A stretch of DNA of 54,804 bases from CAZFAP01 sp964516325. Its GTDB lineage: Bacteria; Auribacterota; JABMQX01. A model generated the notes under the pieces. That model had not been told where the DNA came from. It saw nothing but the letters and a program-made list of their open reading frames with translations, and made no database searches. This document shows positions 25,176-33,770 of this stretch, piece by piece; positions within the stretch are counted from its first letter, which is position 1, and each line of letters starts with the position of its first letter. A program made the translations under genes and the position numbers. The stretch is taken from positions 1 through 54,804 of the forward strand of contig CAZFAP010000007.1 in NCBI GenBank assembly GCA_964516325.1, read 5' to 3'.

Positions 25176-27830
25176 TCAAATCTCAGCCCAATTCGTCCCG
25201 ACTTTTGTGTCGGCTTTCAGGGGCACGCTCAACTTGATGACGGACTCCATTTCCTCGGCAACCATCGTTCGCAGCGGCTCAACTTCATCCTGGGGCGATT
25301 CAAAGACCAACTCGTCGTGAATCTGGATAATCATCTTCGCCTTCAGCCCCATTTCCCTCAGCCGTCGGTCAATATGTACCATCGCCACCTTGATGATGTC
25401 CGCTGCGGAGCCCTGAATAGGCGTGTTGATGGCCATCCGCCTGCCGTTTTGCCGCTGATTCGCGCTGCTGCTTTTAAGCTGAGGGATTTCTCTTCTTCGA
25501 TTAAACAGGGTGGTAACGAAGCCGGTTTCCTCTGCGCGGGCTACAGTCTCGTCCATGTACCGCTTCACAGAGGGATACCGCGCGTAATACTGCTGAAGAA
25601 ACGACTCTGCCTCGGAAACGGAGATGTTCAACTGGTTAGATAGCCCATAGGCTTGCTGACCATAAATTATGCCAAAATTCACTGCCTTTGCCCGATACCT
25701 CATCTCGTCGGTTACTTCGGCGACGGGTATCCCGAAAATCAGCGATGCCGTGTAGGCGTGGATGTCCTCCCCCTGATGAAAAGCCTCCATCATCGCCTCT
25801 TCCCGCGCCAGGTGAGCAAAAATCCGCAGCTCAATCTGCGAGTAATCCGCTGAGAGAAGTAGCCACCCCTCCTTCTCCGGCACGAAAGCCCCCCGGATGC
25901 GCCGCCCCAACTCCGTGCGAACTGGTATGTTTTGCAGATTCGGATTGGAACTCGAAAGCCGCCCTGTCGCGGCAGCGGCTTGATTGAAAGAAGTGTGAAT
26001 CCTTCCTGTCTTCGGATTGATCAGGCAGGGAAGCGCATCAGCGTACGTTGATGTTAACTTAGCCATCTGCCGATAGTCAAGAAGAGTTTTGGGCAGATCG
26101 TGCAGCCGTGCGAGCTTCTCCAGAACGGACACATCCGTTGAGGCTCCCGTCTTCGTCCTCTTCTGTACCGGCAACTTGAGCTTCTGGAACAGGACCTTTG
26201 ACAATTGCTTCGGCGAGTCCAGATTGAACCTCTCTCCTGCCATCCCGTAGATTTGCTCGCTCAGTTTATCCATCCGTTCCCGAAACTCCCCCGACATCTC
26301 GTCGAGAACACGCCGGTCAACGAATACGCCATTTGTCTCCATCCGCGCCAGAACGGGTATGAGAGGGACTTCGATCTCATAGAAAAGCTCGTCGAGCCCT
26401 TTTGCCTGCAATTCCTTCTCGAGAATCTTCTTCAGCCGCAGCGTTACGTCGGCATCCTCACAGGAGTAATCGCGGACTCTCTCAATCGGAACCTCTCTCA
26501 TCGTTATCTTGCGGGGACCCGTCCCAATGAGGTCGGAAATCGGGACCATTTTATGCTTGAGGTACTCCATGGAGAGGCTATCCAGGCTGAAGCTCGGCTT
26601 CTCCGGATTCACAACGTACGCCGCCACCATCGTGTCGAAAGCGGGCGATTCAATCCGTATCCCGCTCTCCGCGAGAACCTCCATGTCGTATTTGATGTTC
26701 TGCCCGACGATTTTTATGTCCTTTCCCTCGAGGTGCGGCTTGAGAGCCCGGAGGACGGCGCCCTTCCCTAACCTGCCGTTGCAGGGCAGGTAGTACGCAC
26801 GACCTTCCTCCAACGAAACCGATATTCCCACAAGCTCCGCACGGAATGGGTCCGTGCTGGTTGTTTCGACGTCAACGACAACCTCCCGGGCGCTCTTTAG
26901 CCGGTCAACAAGCGCCGCCAAATCCTCTTCGCTCGCAATCAGGCTGTAGTCCGCCTGCCAATCCTCTCGCTCTTCGGCGACTTCCTCCAAAAGCCTCCGG
27001 AATTCCAGCCGCTGATAGAGGTTTCTCAGCTCCGCCCGATCCGGACCCTCGAACTTCGCGGACTCAAGGTCAAGCCTCACGGGCGCCTGCGTGTCAAGTA
27101 TCACCAACTCCCGGCAAGCCCTCGCCTGGTCGGCATAATTCCTCAAGTTTTCCTTCCGCTTCTCTCCGGGGACCCTGTCAATCTTGCTCAGGACGCTTTC
27201 GAGGTCCCCGAACTCTCTCACGAGGTCGAGAGCCGTCTTCAAGCCTACGCCTGGCACGCCGGGGAGGTTGTCGGAGGTGTCCCCTCCCAGAGCCAAAACA
27301 TCCACAAACAGACGCGGCTCAATCCCGAACTCTTCCCTGACCTCTTTCTCGCCGTAAATCTTGTTGTCCTTATGCGTGTGCAGAATCCTCACGTCAGCAC
27401 CCACAAGCTGGAACATGTCCTTGTCGCTGGTAACGAGGTAAATCTCCAACCCGGCGTCTTTCCCCTGGACGGCGAGCGTCCCCATAATGTCGTCCGCCTC
27501 GTACCCCTCCTTTTGGACAATCGGAATCCGGAACGCTTCAATCAGCTCCTCAATAAGCGGAATTTGGATTCTCAGGTCGTCCGGCATGGGCTGCCGCTGG
27601 CTCTTGTACTCGCTGTACCTCTCGTGCCGGAAAGTCGGGCCGGGAGCGTCGAAGGCAACCACGAGATAATCCGGCGAAAAGTCCGCGATGAGTTTTCGCA
27701 GCGTGTTGGCGAACCCAAAAACCGCGTTGGTCGGCGTGCCCTGAGAGTTCGACAGACCCCGGATGGCATAGTACGACCGGTACGCGTACGATGGCCCATC
27801 AATTAGGAAGAGCCTTTTCTTCTGTTCCAT
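25176..27830 (-). CDS. polA: DNA polymerase I
   Basis: This 884-residue protein has all three Pol I activities. The 5' nuclease domain (1-290) begins LFLIDGPSYAYRSYYAIRGL. The 3'-5' proofreading domain (310-490) keeps its metal ligands in DVETTSTD, NIKYDMEVL and YSCEDAD, unlike some bacterial Pol I that lost it. The polymerase domain has motif A (LLSADYSQIELR), motif B (RAKAVNFGIIYGQ) and motif C (QIHDELVFE). The first 50 codons of a longer frame are rejected because MEQKKRLFLIDG aligns with the family's N-terminus. The ribosome-binding site is weak. Confidence 0.96.
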   Translation of the reverse strand: MEQKKRLFLIDGPSYAYRSYYAIRGLSNSQGTPTNAVFGFANTLRKLIADFSPDYLVVAFDAPGPTFRHERYSEYKSQRQPMPDDLRIQIPLIEELIEAFRIPIVQKEGYEADDIMGTLAVQGKDAGLEIYLVTSDKDMFQLVGADVRILHTHKDNKIYGEKEVREEFGIEPRLFVDVLALGGDTSDNLPGVPGVGLKTALDLVREFGDLESVLSKIDRVPGEKRKENLRNYADQARACRELVILDTQAPVRLDLESAKFEGPDRAELRNLYQRLEFRRLLEEVAEEREDWQADYSLIASEEDLAALVDRLKSAREVVVDVETTSTDPFRAELVGISVSLEEGRAYYLPCNGRLGKGAVLRALKPHLEGKDIKIVGQNIKYDMEVLAESGIRIESPAFDTMVAAYVVNPEKPSFSLDSLSMEYLKHKMVPISDLIGTGPRKITMREVPIERVRDYSCEDADVTLRLKKILEKELQAKGLDELFYEIEVPLIPVLARMETNGVFVDRRVLDEMSGEFRERMDKLSEQIYGMAGERFNLDSPKQLSKVLFQKLKLPVQKRTKTGASTDVSVLEKLARLHDLPKTLLDYRQMAKLTSTYADALPCLINPKTGRIHTSFNQAAAATGRLSSSNPNLQNIPVRTELGRRIRGAFVPEKEGWLLLSADYSQIELRIFAHLAREEAMMEAFHQGEDIHAYTASLIFGIPVAEVTDEMRYRAKAVNFGIIYGQQAYGLSNQLNISVSEAESFLQQYYARYPSVKRYMDETVARAEETGFVTTLFNRRREIPQLKSSSANQRQNGRRMAINTPIQGSAADIIKVAMVHIDRRLREMGLKAKMIIQIHDELVFESPQDEVEPLRTMVAEEMESVIKLSVPLKADTKVGTNWAEI

Positions 27831-27970
27831 GGCGATTTCAGCGGCGATGAACAGCAAAGGCAATGTGCCGGCGGTGCAACATCCGTAACCGGTAGGCAAA
27901 AGCCCCTGTGGGAATAGTAACGGGACCCAACGGCTCACGCCGGAGGCTAAAGGAACGGTTCGCTTGACCC

Positions 27971-27998
27971 CGCCTCGCAAAGCGCGAGGCGTTCTTTT
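27971..27998 (+). terminator. Perfect intrinsic-terminator-like hairpin, plus-strand polarity
   Basis: CGCCTCGC, AAAGC loop, GCGAGGCG, then TTCTTTT: a perfect 8-bp GC stem followed by a T tract. On the plus strand this is a textbook intrinsic terminator, but there is no plus-strand gene before it; the polA and secretin genes on both sides run the other way. It could stop antisense transcripts or belong to a repeat. Confidence 0.5.
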
Positions 27999-28150
27999 GA
28001 CCCAAATCTGTGGCGGCGCCCGGAACCCACCTACCCTCTCGGGAAGAATCGCAGAGACTCAACGGGCGGAAGAGGGCCCGGGCGGTAACTGGCGGGAAGC
28101 GAAGCCCGCCCCTCGGGGTTGCCTGTGCCCGAATGGAAGAATCGAAATCA

Positions 28151-28168
28151 CCCGCCGATTCTGGCGGG
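28151..28168 (-). terminator. Hairpin 13 bases after the secretin stop codon
   Basis: CCCGCC and GGCGGG arms surround a six-base loop; on the minus strand the hairpin is followed by the fairly T-rich TGATTTCGATTCTT. Its position directly after the last gene of the pilus block suggests the operon's terminator. Confidence 0.4.
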
Positions 28169-28180
28169 AATAGTGCTTTG

Positions 28181-30838
28181 CTACTCGATGATGCCGGTCG
28201 TCCCTACTCCCGGCGCCACTTCGCCGATTTCCTCTTTGCTCTCCCGGATTCCTCGCTCGAGGCGCTTTTTCTCCGCCTCCGTGATGGCTCTCTCCTCGGC
28301 AAGCTCGGTGCCTCTGGACGTTATCAGTCTCGCCGTAACGAATATCACGAGGTTTGCCTTGGAAGTGGTCTCCGCGTTCGTCCGGAAGAACCGCCCCACA
28401 AACGGAATGCTTCCCAGGATGGGGACCTTGTCCTGGTAGGTCGTGGTCTTATCCGTGATCAACCCGCCCAGAACGATGGTCTCGCCATCATTCACGTACA
28501 CCGTGGTAGTGACGTTCCGTGTCTCGAACACCGGCTGTTGAATCGGGTAAAGCTCGTTACCGTAGTTGATCCACCGGACGAGGTCGGTCACTTCCGGCAT
28601 CAGAACGAGGGTTATCATCCTGCCGTCGGCGCTCACCGAGGGTGTAACGTTGAGGATGATCCCCACGTCTCTCTTCTCCCAGTTGCCCGGGGTAACCATG
28701 AACACTTCGCCGGAGATCAGGTTGGTCTGTCCTCCAAACCCGCCGCCGATGTTGATGGTCTCCGTGTCGTACTCCGTCGGGTAGGTAATCTCCTGAACCA
28801 CTTCAATCTGAGCCTGCTGCCCGCTGATAGTGGCTATTCTCGGAGCAGATAGCAGGTCAGACCAATCCTTCTGGTCTATGGCACGCCAGATGAACTGGAA
28901 CTCCGGCTCCGTCATGAAGCCGCGTAACGAAAGGATCTGGTCGGCGTCCGGCGTCGGGAATTCCGTCGGGAGAAGTTGCGGGAAGAACCTCGTGCCTCTC
29001 TCCGGGCGAACGTCCACCTCCACTCTTCGCCTGACTCCCGGAGGAACGGGTCCCCCTTTTGCTTTTTGGGTCAGAACTAAAGGCGAAAGCAACCCCGCCT
29101 GAAAGGAGTTCTCAAACCACCGCGTGTGAAGGATCTCCACGAAGCGCGCTTCGATCTCTACCTGGAGCGCCGGCTGGTCCCACAGGTGCACCAACTCCCG
29201 AACGAGGATCATGTTCGTGGGGGTGTTGCTCACAATCAAGGTGCCGGTCCGGCTGTTGAAGATGATGTTGCTTCCCCTCGGCCACGGAACGCCGCTCTGG
29301 AAGAGGAACTCCTTGACTGTCTGAGTGGTCGTCGGCCCCGCTGGCTCGCCCAGCGTTGACGTGTCACCGCCACTGACCTCCATCGGACCGCCAAGTTGGC
29401 TGGGTCGTCCCGTCCCCGGTTCGTAGGGTCCCGTTCCCGGCCCCGTCAGGCTCGGGCGATCCACAATCCCGATGCCGGTCGTCGCCAGCCGGAAGATTTC
29501 GGTTTCCAGCGATTCCGGCGGCACATAGTCCACCGGGACGATGAGGATGGCGAAGTCCTCAACCACGTATTTCAGTCTCTTATACTGGAGGACGTACTTG
29601 AGCACGTCCCTCAAAGGAACGTTCACCAGCCGGATGCTGATTCCGGTGTCCGAGACAGGCGGCATCCACGTTGGCGTCGTGCCAGGCGTCTCCGGAACTC
29701 CCGGCGTCACTCCCGGCATCACCGAACTGGGAGTCGGGAAACCCGGTGTCGTAACCCCCGGCGTAAAAAAGTCCGTGCCCGGGGTGATTGTTGGTCCTCC
29801 CGGCATCATGGAGGTGCCGGGTGTCGGCGTTACTCCCGGCATCCCCGTGGTGGGCCCGAACATCATCGAGGTCGGCGCGTAGCCCGTGAACACGGACGGG
29901 TCTATCACGATGTTCACGTCCGCTTCTTGCGAGAGGTACTCGACCACTTCCCTTAGCTTGGCATCCTCGAACCGCACCTCTGGGATCACTTGATCCAACT
30001 TCCGGAGCATCTCCTCTCTCGCGGGGCTTTTCTTTTCGATGGGCAGGGCCTCAATTTCTTCCGGTCTGACCGCGCGGCGGGGACGCTTCGTCCAGGCCGC
30101 GTAAATCTGCGTCATCAATTCTTCTCGCATCGCCTCGTAATAGGCGCGTTCGTAGCGGCTCAACTGCTCCTGAACCTGCTTAATCCTCTTATCAATCTTG
30201 ACCTCATAGGGACTCAGCTTCTGGGCATCCAGGAGCTTATCCTTCGCCTTCTGGTAGTCCTTCCTGAGAATATAGTCTTCCGCTTCCGCCAAAAGCTGAT
30301 CGGCGGTCTTCGCCGCGGGTGGGGCGATTACGGCTTCCTCTTGGGTCTCGCCGGTCGCGGGCTTCTCAAGCTCGGCGACGGCTTGCTCACGGAATCGAGT
30401 AACCCGATCATCTCCCGGATAATCCGCGAGGTACGCGTCGCAAAACGCCTTAGCTGCCGCGAACTTCTTCTGGGAAAGCGCAGCATTTATCTGGCTGATT
30501 CGGGCAGCCTGGAGCTTCTCCTTATGGGCTTCATTCTCCGGGTCCGCGGCGACGGCCGCGTTCAACTCCTCAATCGCCACATCATATTTCCCCTCTTTCA
30601 GAGCAGCGTCCGCCGCGTCGGAATGCTTTTTTCCTTGGATCTCGGCTTCCTGCTGCTTGAGGGCTTTCTCCTGCTCGACTTCCACCGCAATCTCCTCGGC
30701 GGTCTTGGTCTCTTCGGGCTTAACCTGCCCTTCGGAAGGAGGGGCGACTTCCGCGCCTTCGCCGAACAATCCTCCGCATATGCCGAACGCCATGACGGCT
30801 GAAGCAACAATCACCACCCACCCTGGAGTACCTTTCAT
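28181..30838 (-). CDS. Secretin (PilQ/GspD-type outer-membrane channel) with TPR N-terminus
   Basis: This 885-residue secretin has a signal peptide (1-27), a TPR-like and coiled region (65-230), a secretin N/STN domain (283-455), a second N-type segment (505-555) and the C-terminal channel domain (about 555-850). The channel domain contains VPILGSIPFVGRFFR, the family signature, and a LVIFVTARLI strand. An unusual Pro/Gly/Thr insertion with repeated PGVTPG-like motifs (residues 319-397) splits the STN domain. Secretins form the outer-membrane gate of type II secretion and type IV pilus systems. It is the last gene of the block. Whether it is PilQ or GspD cannot be decided; the adjacent PilM/PilO-type genes favour the pilus lineage. 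Confidence 0.9.
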   Translation of the reverse strand: MKGTPGWVVIVASAVMAFGICGGLFGEGAEVAPPSEGQVKPEETKTAEEIAVEVEQEKALKQQEAEIQGKKHSDAADAALKEGKYDVAIEELNAAVAADPENEAHKEKLQAARISQINAALSQKKFAAAKAFCDAYLADYPGDDRVTRFREQAVAELEKPATGETQEEAVIAPPAAKTADQLLAEAEDYILRKDYQKAKDKLLDAQKLSPYEVKIDKRIKQVQEQLSRYERAYYEAMREELMTQIYAAWTKRPRRAVRPEEIEALPIEKKSPAREEMLRKLDQVIPEVRFEDAKLREVVEYLSQEADVNIVIDPSVFTGYAPTSMMFGPTTGMPGVTPTPGTSMMPGGPTITPGTDFFTPGVTTPGFPTPSSVMPGVTPGVPETPGTTPTWMPPVSDTGISIRLVNVPLRDVLKYVLQYKRLKYVVEDFAILIVPVDYVPPESLETEIFRLATTGIGIVDRPSLTGPGTGPYEPGTGRPSQLGGPMEVSGGDTSTLGEPAGPTTTQTVKEFLFQSGVPWPRGSNIIFNSRTGTLIVSNTPTNMILVRELVHLWDQPALQVEIEARFVEILHTRWFENSFQAGLLSPLVLTQKAKGGPVPPGVRRRVEVDVRPERGTRFFPQLLPTEFPTPDADQILSLRGFMTEPEFQFIWRAIDQKDWSDLLSAPRIATISGQQAQIEVVQEITYPTEYDTETINIGGGFGGQTNLISGEVFMVTPGNWEKRDVGIILNVTPSVSADGRMITLVLMPEVTDLVRWINYGNELYPIQQPVFETRNVTTTVYVNDGETIVLGGLITDKTTTYQDKVPILGSIPFVGRFFRTNAETTSKANLVIFVTARLITSRGTELAEERAITEAEKKRLERGIRESKEEIGEVAPGVGTTGIIE

Positions 30839-30969
30839 GACTCTTTGCTCCTTTCGATTGTTCTCCGCGGCCGCTATCCGCCACGATCAAGCTTATTTCT
30901 TGCCTTCAGGCGAGGGCGAGTCCGCCCCTGCCCTTAAAGTCGTTGACTCGGTTCCATGGAAGGGGAAAT

Positions 30970-31536
30970 TCAGAACGGCCGCTCCGCCCCTCCACGGCTC
31001 GGCCTCATCGTGTCCAAGCTCCCGGTGCGAAGCCGGAAGACTTCCGTTCGCAGCTCCTCACTTGGGGTGCTTCCTATGGGGACAATAACAATAGCATAGT
31101 CGTCAACAATATACCTCAAATTCTTATACCTCAAAACGTATTTCAAGACAACCCTCAAAGGCACGTTTTTCAGGCGAAGGCTGATGCCCCCAACTTCCTC
31201 GAGCGGCCTTTCGGGCGCTTTCCGCTCGGCGGGCGCCGTCGGCGGAGCACCCTGAAATGCCTCCTTCGCCGTCGCAGGCGGCGCCCCGGTCATTGTTCCT
31301 TCGCCGGCCGAGGCGTATATCGCCGGGTCCACGATAATGTTCACGCCGCTTTCCACCGAGAGGAAATCCATGACCTCAGAAAACTTCGCGTTCTCGAATC
31401 GGATTTCGGGAAAAACGAACCCGAGTTTCTGAATCGTGCGCTGTCGGGGCGTTCGCGGAGGCGAAGCCCCGTACGCCGCCATAGCGCCGAGGACGCAAAG
31501 CACAACCACTATCTGCAACCCTTTTGCTCTCTTCAT
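30970..31536 (-). CDS. Channel-less secretin N-domain protein
   Basis: The 188-residue product has a signal peptide (MKRAKGLQIVVVLCVLGAMA) and then one complete STN/secretin-N domain. FPEIRFENAKFSEVMDFLS and VPLRVVLKYVLRYKNLRYIV match the next gene's IPEVRFEDAKLREVVEYLS and VPLRDVLKYVLQYKRLKYVV. It has no channel domain and ends with a normal stop after an Arg/Pro-rich tail. At the split point where the full secretin has its PGVTPG insertion, this protein has a different Pro/Ala/Glu insertion of about 40 residues. It is probably a periplasmic paralogue created by tandem duplication, perhaps a pilotin-like or gate-capping partner. Nothing suggests it is a pseudogene. Confidence 0.75.
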   Translation of the reverse strand: MKRAKGLQIVVVLCVLGAMAAYGASPPRTPRQRTIQKLGFVFPEIRFENAKFSEVMDFLSVESGVNIIVDPAIYASAGEGTMTGAPPATAKEAFQGAPPTAPAERKAPERPLEEVGGISLRLKNVPLRVVLKYVLRYKNLRYIVDDYAIVIVPIGSTPSEELRTEVFRLRTGSLDTMRPSRGGAERPF

Positions 31537-31554
31537 GCTCCGCGAGCCAACCTC

Positions 31555-32514
31555 TTATCCAGTTCGGAGCGTGTGCTTCTTGCCGGCCTTGTCCTGGAGG
31601 ATGACTTCTTTTTGCCTCACATCCACGATGGTGAATTTCCTGCCTTGACCTCCCATCTCCTCCAGTTCGTACTGGGCATACACGTCGAAGGTCGTTGCGG
31701 GGGACTTTATCGGCAAACCGCGGTGCCTGATCTTCCATTTGCTCTCGTCGCGAACCTCAAAACTGGCGACAGGCTCGTCTTCCGTGACGGTTTTCCTTTC
31801 CGCGACGATAAGCGGCCTCCCGCCCGGCTTCTTGATAGTCAGGTAATAGACCGACCTTTTCTGAGTGAGGCCGCCCGGCAGCTCAATGGTCTCCTCCTTT
31901 ATCTCCAGAGGAAAGAGCGCGTAGCCGTGGAACCAACCGCCCAGCGGAACGAACGCCGTCCTTGTATTCAGTCCCCAGTTAATTTGCAACTCGTATTCAC
32001 CCTTGCGGATGGGGTTGCTTGGCTTATCCACTCTCTTCGCCAAACCGCTGAAGAGAATGTCAACGGCTTTGTAGCTTATGTCCCTAACCACAAAGGGAAT
32101 TCCCTCGACCTGCGGCAGATCGTCCTTCTTCTTCTTAGTGTTGTCCGGCGGGGGGGCTATGCCCGCCCATCGGTACCCGCAATGCGCGCAGAATGCCGCG
32201 CCTTTGGGAACAATCCATCCGCAGGACGGGCACTGTTTCTCCAGGGGGCCGGGCTGCACTTTTTCTGGGTCGCTGGTGAAATCGTCCGTTACGCTGGGCT
32301 CCGGGGGCTTCTGAAACCTGTTCAGGACGAAGCGCTGTTTGTGCACAACCGGAACCGGACGATTCGGCGGCTTCGGCATCGGCGGGACGCCCGTCCCCTC
32401 CTCGGGTCCCGACATCACCACCTTGAAAGCCACATAAAGGAACAGGACCAAGAAGGCGACGAATATCACCTTGTCCACGTATCGAATCAGTAACTTTTTA
32501 TAGTCAGCGGCCAT
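31555..32514 (-). CDS. Membrane-anchored protein with an extracytoplasmic zinc ribbon
   Basis: The 319-residue protein begins with a single membrane anchor (IRYVDKVIFVAFLVLFLYVAF is split across residues 10-30). A Pro-rich linker follows (40-72), then a four-Cys zinc ribbon (C95, C98, C109 and C112 in CPSCGW...CAHCGYRW), then a beta-rich region from about 130. Gene order places it where Amuc_1099 lies in Akkermansia, between the PilO/Amuc_1100-like and secretin genes. It could be the PilP-like connector linking the inner-membrane complex to the secretin. With one N-terminal anchor and a Lys/Arg-rich start, the ribbon should be outside the cytoplasm, which is unusual for zinc ribbons. Confidence 0.6.
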   Translation of the reverse strand: MAADYKKLLIRYVDKVIFVAFLVLFLYVAFKVVMSGPEEGTGVPPMPKPPNRPVPVVHKQRFVLNRFQKPPEPSVTDDFTSDPEKVQPGPLEKQCPSCGWIVPKGAAFCAHCGYRWAGIAPPPDNTKKKKDDLPQVEGIPFVVRDISYKAVDILFSGLAKRVDKPSNPIRKGEYELQINWGLNTRTAFVPLGGWFHGYALFPLEIKEETIELPGGLTQKRSVYYLTIKKPGGRPLIVAERKTVTEDEPVASFEVRDESKWKIRHRGLPIKSPATTFDVYAQYELEEMGGQGRKFTIVDVRQKEVILQDKAGKKHTLRTG

Positions 32515-32534
32515 GGGGCCTGCGTCCCTCCCGC

Positions 32535-33770
32535 TTACCTGCTTACAGTGGAAACAGTCGCTGTCGGTTTCGCTTTCTCGCCCTCCGGCTGAAGCTCCGC
32601 GAGCATCTTGTCGTTGAACTGAACGAGGTCAAGGATTATCGTCACATCGAGGGTATTGTATTCCGGGGGTTTCGCCTGGTCCTTCAGTTTCTCCCTCTCG
32701 TCCCTTTCTCGGACCATCCGGTTGAATTCGCCCTGGAGGCGTTCGCGCTCTTCCGTGGAAATCTGCTCTTTCAGCCTCTGGTCGAGGAGGTAAATCTTTT
32801 TCTGCTCCGGCCCCCAGCTCCGCCATACCTGGAAAAACCGTAGCGCCCACTGTCTATCTCTCGACAGCATGGATACCGCCTCCGGCAGGTCCTCGGGGAT
32901 GATTCCCCACGCCGCCAGTCGGGCTCTCTCGCTCATTCCCCCCGGCCTCCTCTGGTCTATGGCTTCCTCCTCCAATCCCTTGACTTTGTACCAGAAGTCA
33001 TTCACCACGAGGAAATTCTGCGGGCGGAGAGCCAACTGCTTGTTCTCCACGAGCGGCACCTTCTTGGGGGCTACCAAGCTGCTGAGGAACTTGGCAAGCG
33101 CGGGGTACGTGCACGCGAACCGGACGCGGAACGCCACCGTGTCGTACGCGTCAAACTTCGGCCTCTTTTTCGTACGCGTCTTGGCGCTCTCCAGGTCTAT
33201 CCTCGCCCCGACCGTGGTCTGCCCTTCCTCCATGAGGGCATTGACGCCCCGAGTCACCGAGTCAATGGACATGACATCGCTGTACACGAGGAGCTGGGCT
33301 ATATCCGCCGCCGCCGAAAGCTCTCGTTGCAGTTGCAGCGTATCCTCGTCCGGACGAGGCGGCGCCGCGGCGTATTCATCGAAGCCCAGGTTTTTGGCTT
33401 TCGGGCCAACGATGATTTTCCTGGTCTCGGCGGCCTCGACGACCATCACGCTGGTCTCCCAAATCTTCGACTGAAATTTCGCAGGGGACAACTCCTCTGT
33501 GGGGACGTAATTCCACTGAAGCGCCGCCGTAACGATGTCCCTGTACTTCGCCTTAATCTCCTCGGCTTGCTTTTGGAGAAACTGCTTATTGTCGTCGGTC
33601 GGGACCTTATTTCGGACGCCGCCAAGGTCCGTCTGCAAGGTCTCGACGTCGTTCTTGAGAACCTTGGCTTTGGCCGCCTCCTTCCGGTACAGGAACGCGG
33701 AGCCCACTATGGCTGCTCCCAGGACGGCGAGCGAGATGTAGAACGCTTGCTTTCCCTTTAACCTTTTCAT
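32535..33770 (-). CDS. PilO / Amuc_1100-like inner-membrane pilus protein
   Basis: The 411-residue protein has a basic N-terminus, one membrane segment (FYISLAVLGAAIVGSAFLY, residues 10-28), and a coiled coil (30-80). Two alpha/beta domains follow, as in PilO/GspM and in the secreted Amuc_1100 protein. The start overlaps the end of the PilM-PilN gene by four bases. PilO-type proteins dimerise with PilN in the inner-membrane alignment complex. In Akkermansia the Amuc_1100 gene sits in the same position beside pilM. The fold assignment is by context and architecture, not by residue-level motifs. Confidence 0.6.
   Translation of the reverse strand: MKRLKGKQAFYISLAVLGAAIVGSAFLYRKEAAKAKVLKNDVETLQTDLGGVRNKVPTDDNKQFLQKQAEEIKAKYRDIVTAALQWNYVPTEELSPAKFQSKIWETSVMVVEAAETRKIIVGPKAKNLGFDEYAAAPPRPDEDTLQLQRELSAAADIAQLLVYSDVMSIDSVTRGVNALMEEGQTTVGARIDLESAKTRTKKRPKFDAYDTVAFRVRFACTYPALAKFLSSLVAPKKVPLVENKQLALRPQNFLVVNDFWYKVKGLEEEAIDQRRPGGMSERARLAAWGIIPEDLPEAVSMLSRDRQWALRFFQVWRSWGPEQKKIYLLDQRLKEQISTEERERLQGEFNRMVRERDEREKLKDQAKPPEYNTLDVTIILDLVQFNDKMLAELQPEGEKAKPTATVSTVSR

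Larger units (their letters stand above)
27831..28180. other. Gap between secretin and polA with several GC hairpins
   Basis: No gene is recognised in these 350 bases. They contain at least three GC-rich hairpins (27971-27991, 28091-28110 and 28151-28168). Two of the hairpins share GGCGGG/CCCGCC arms. A direct repeat of GGGTCAAnnGAAC flanks the first hairpin when read on the minus strand. The minus-strand sequence serves as the polA leader. Confidence 0.5.

Noticed and set aside
27831..28180. Possible structured RNA (SRP RNA, RNase P or riboswitch) in the polA leader
   Set aside because: Hairpins are present but no conserved core sequence of these RNAs could be found.
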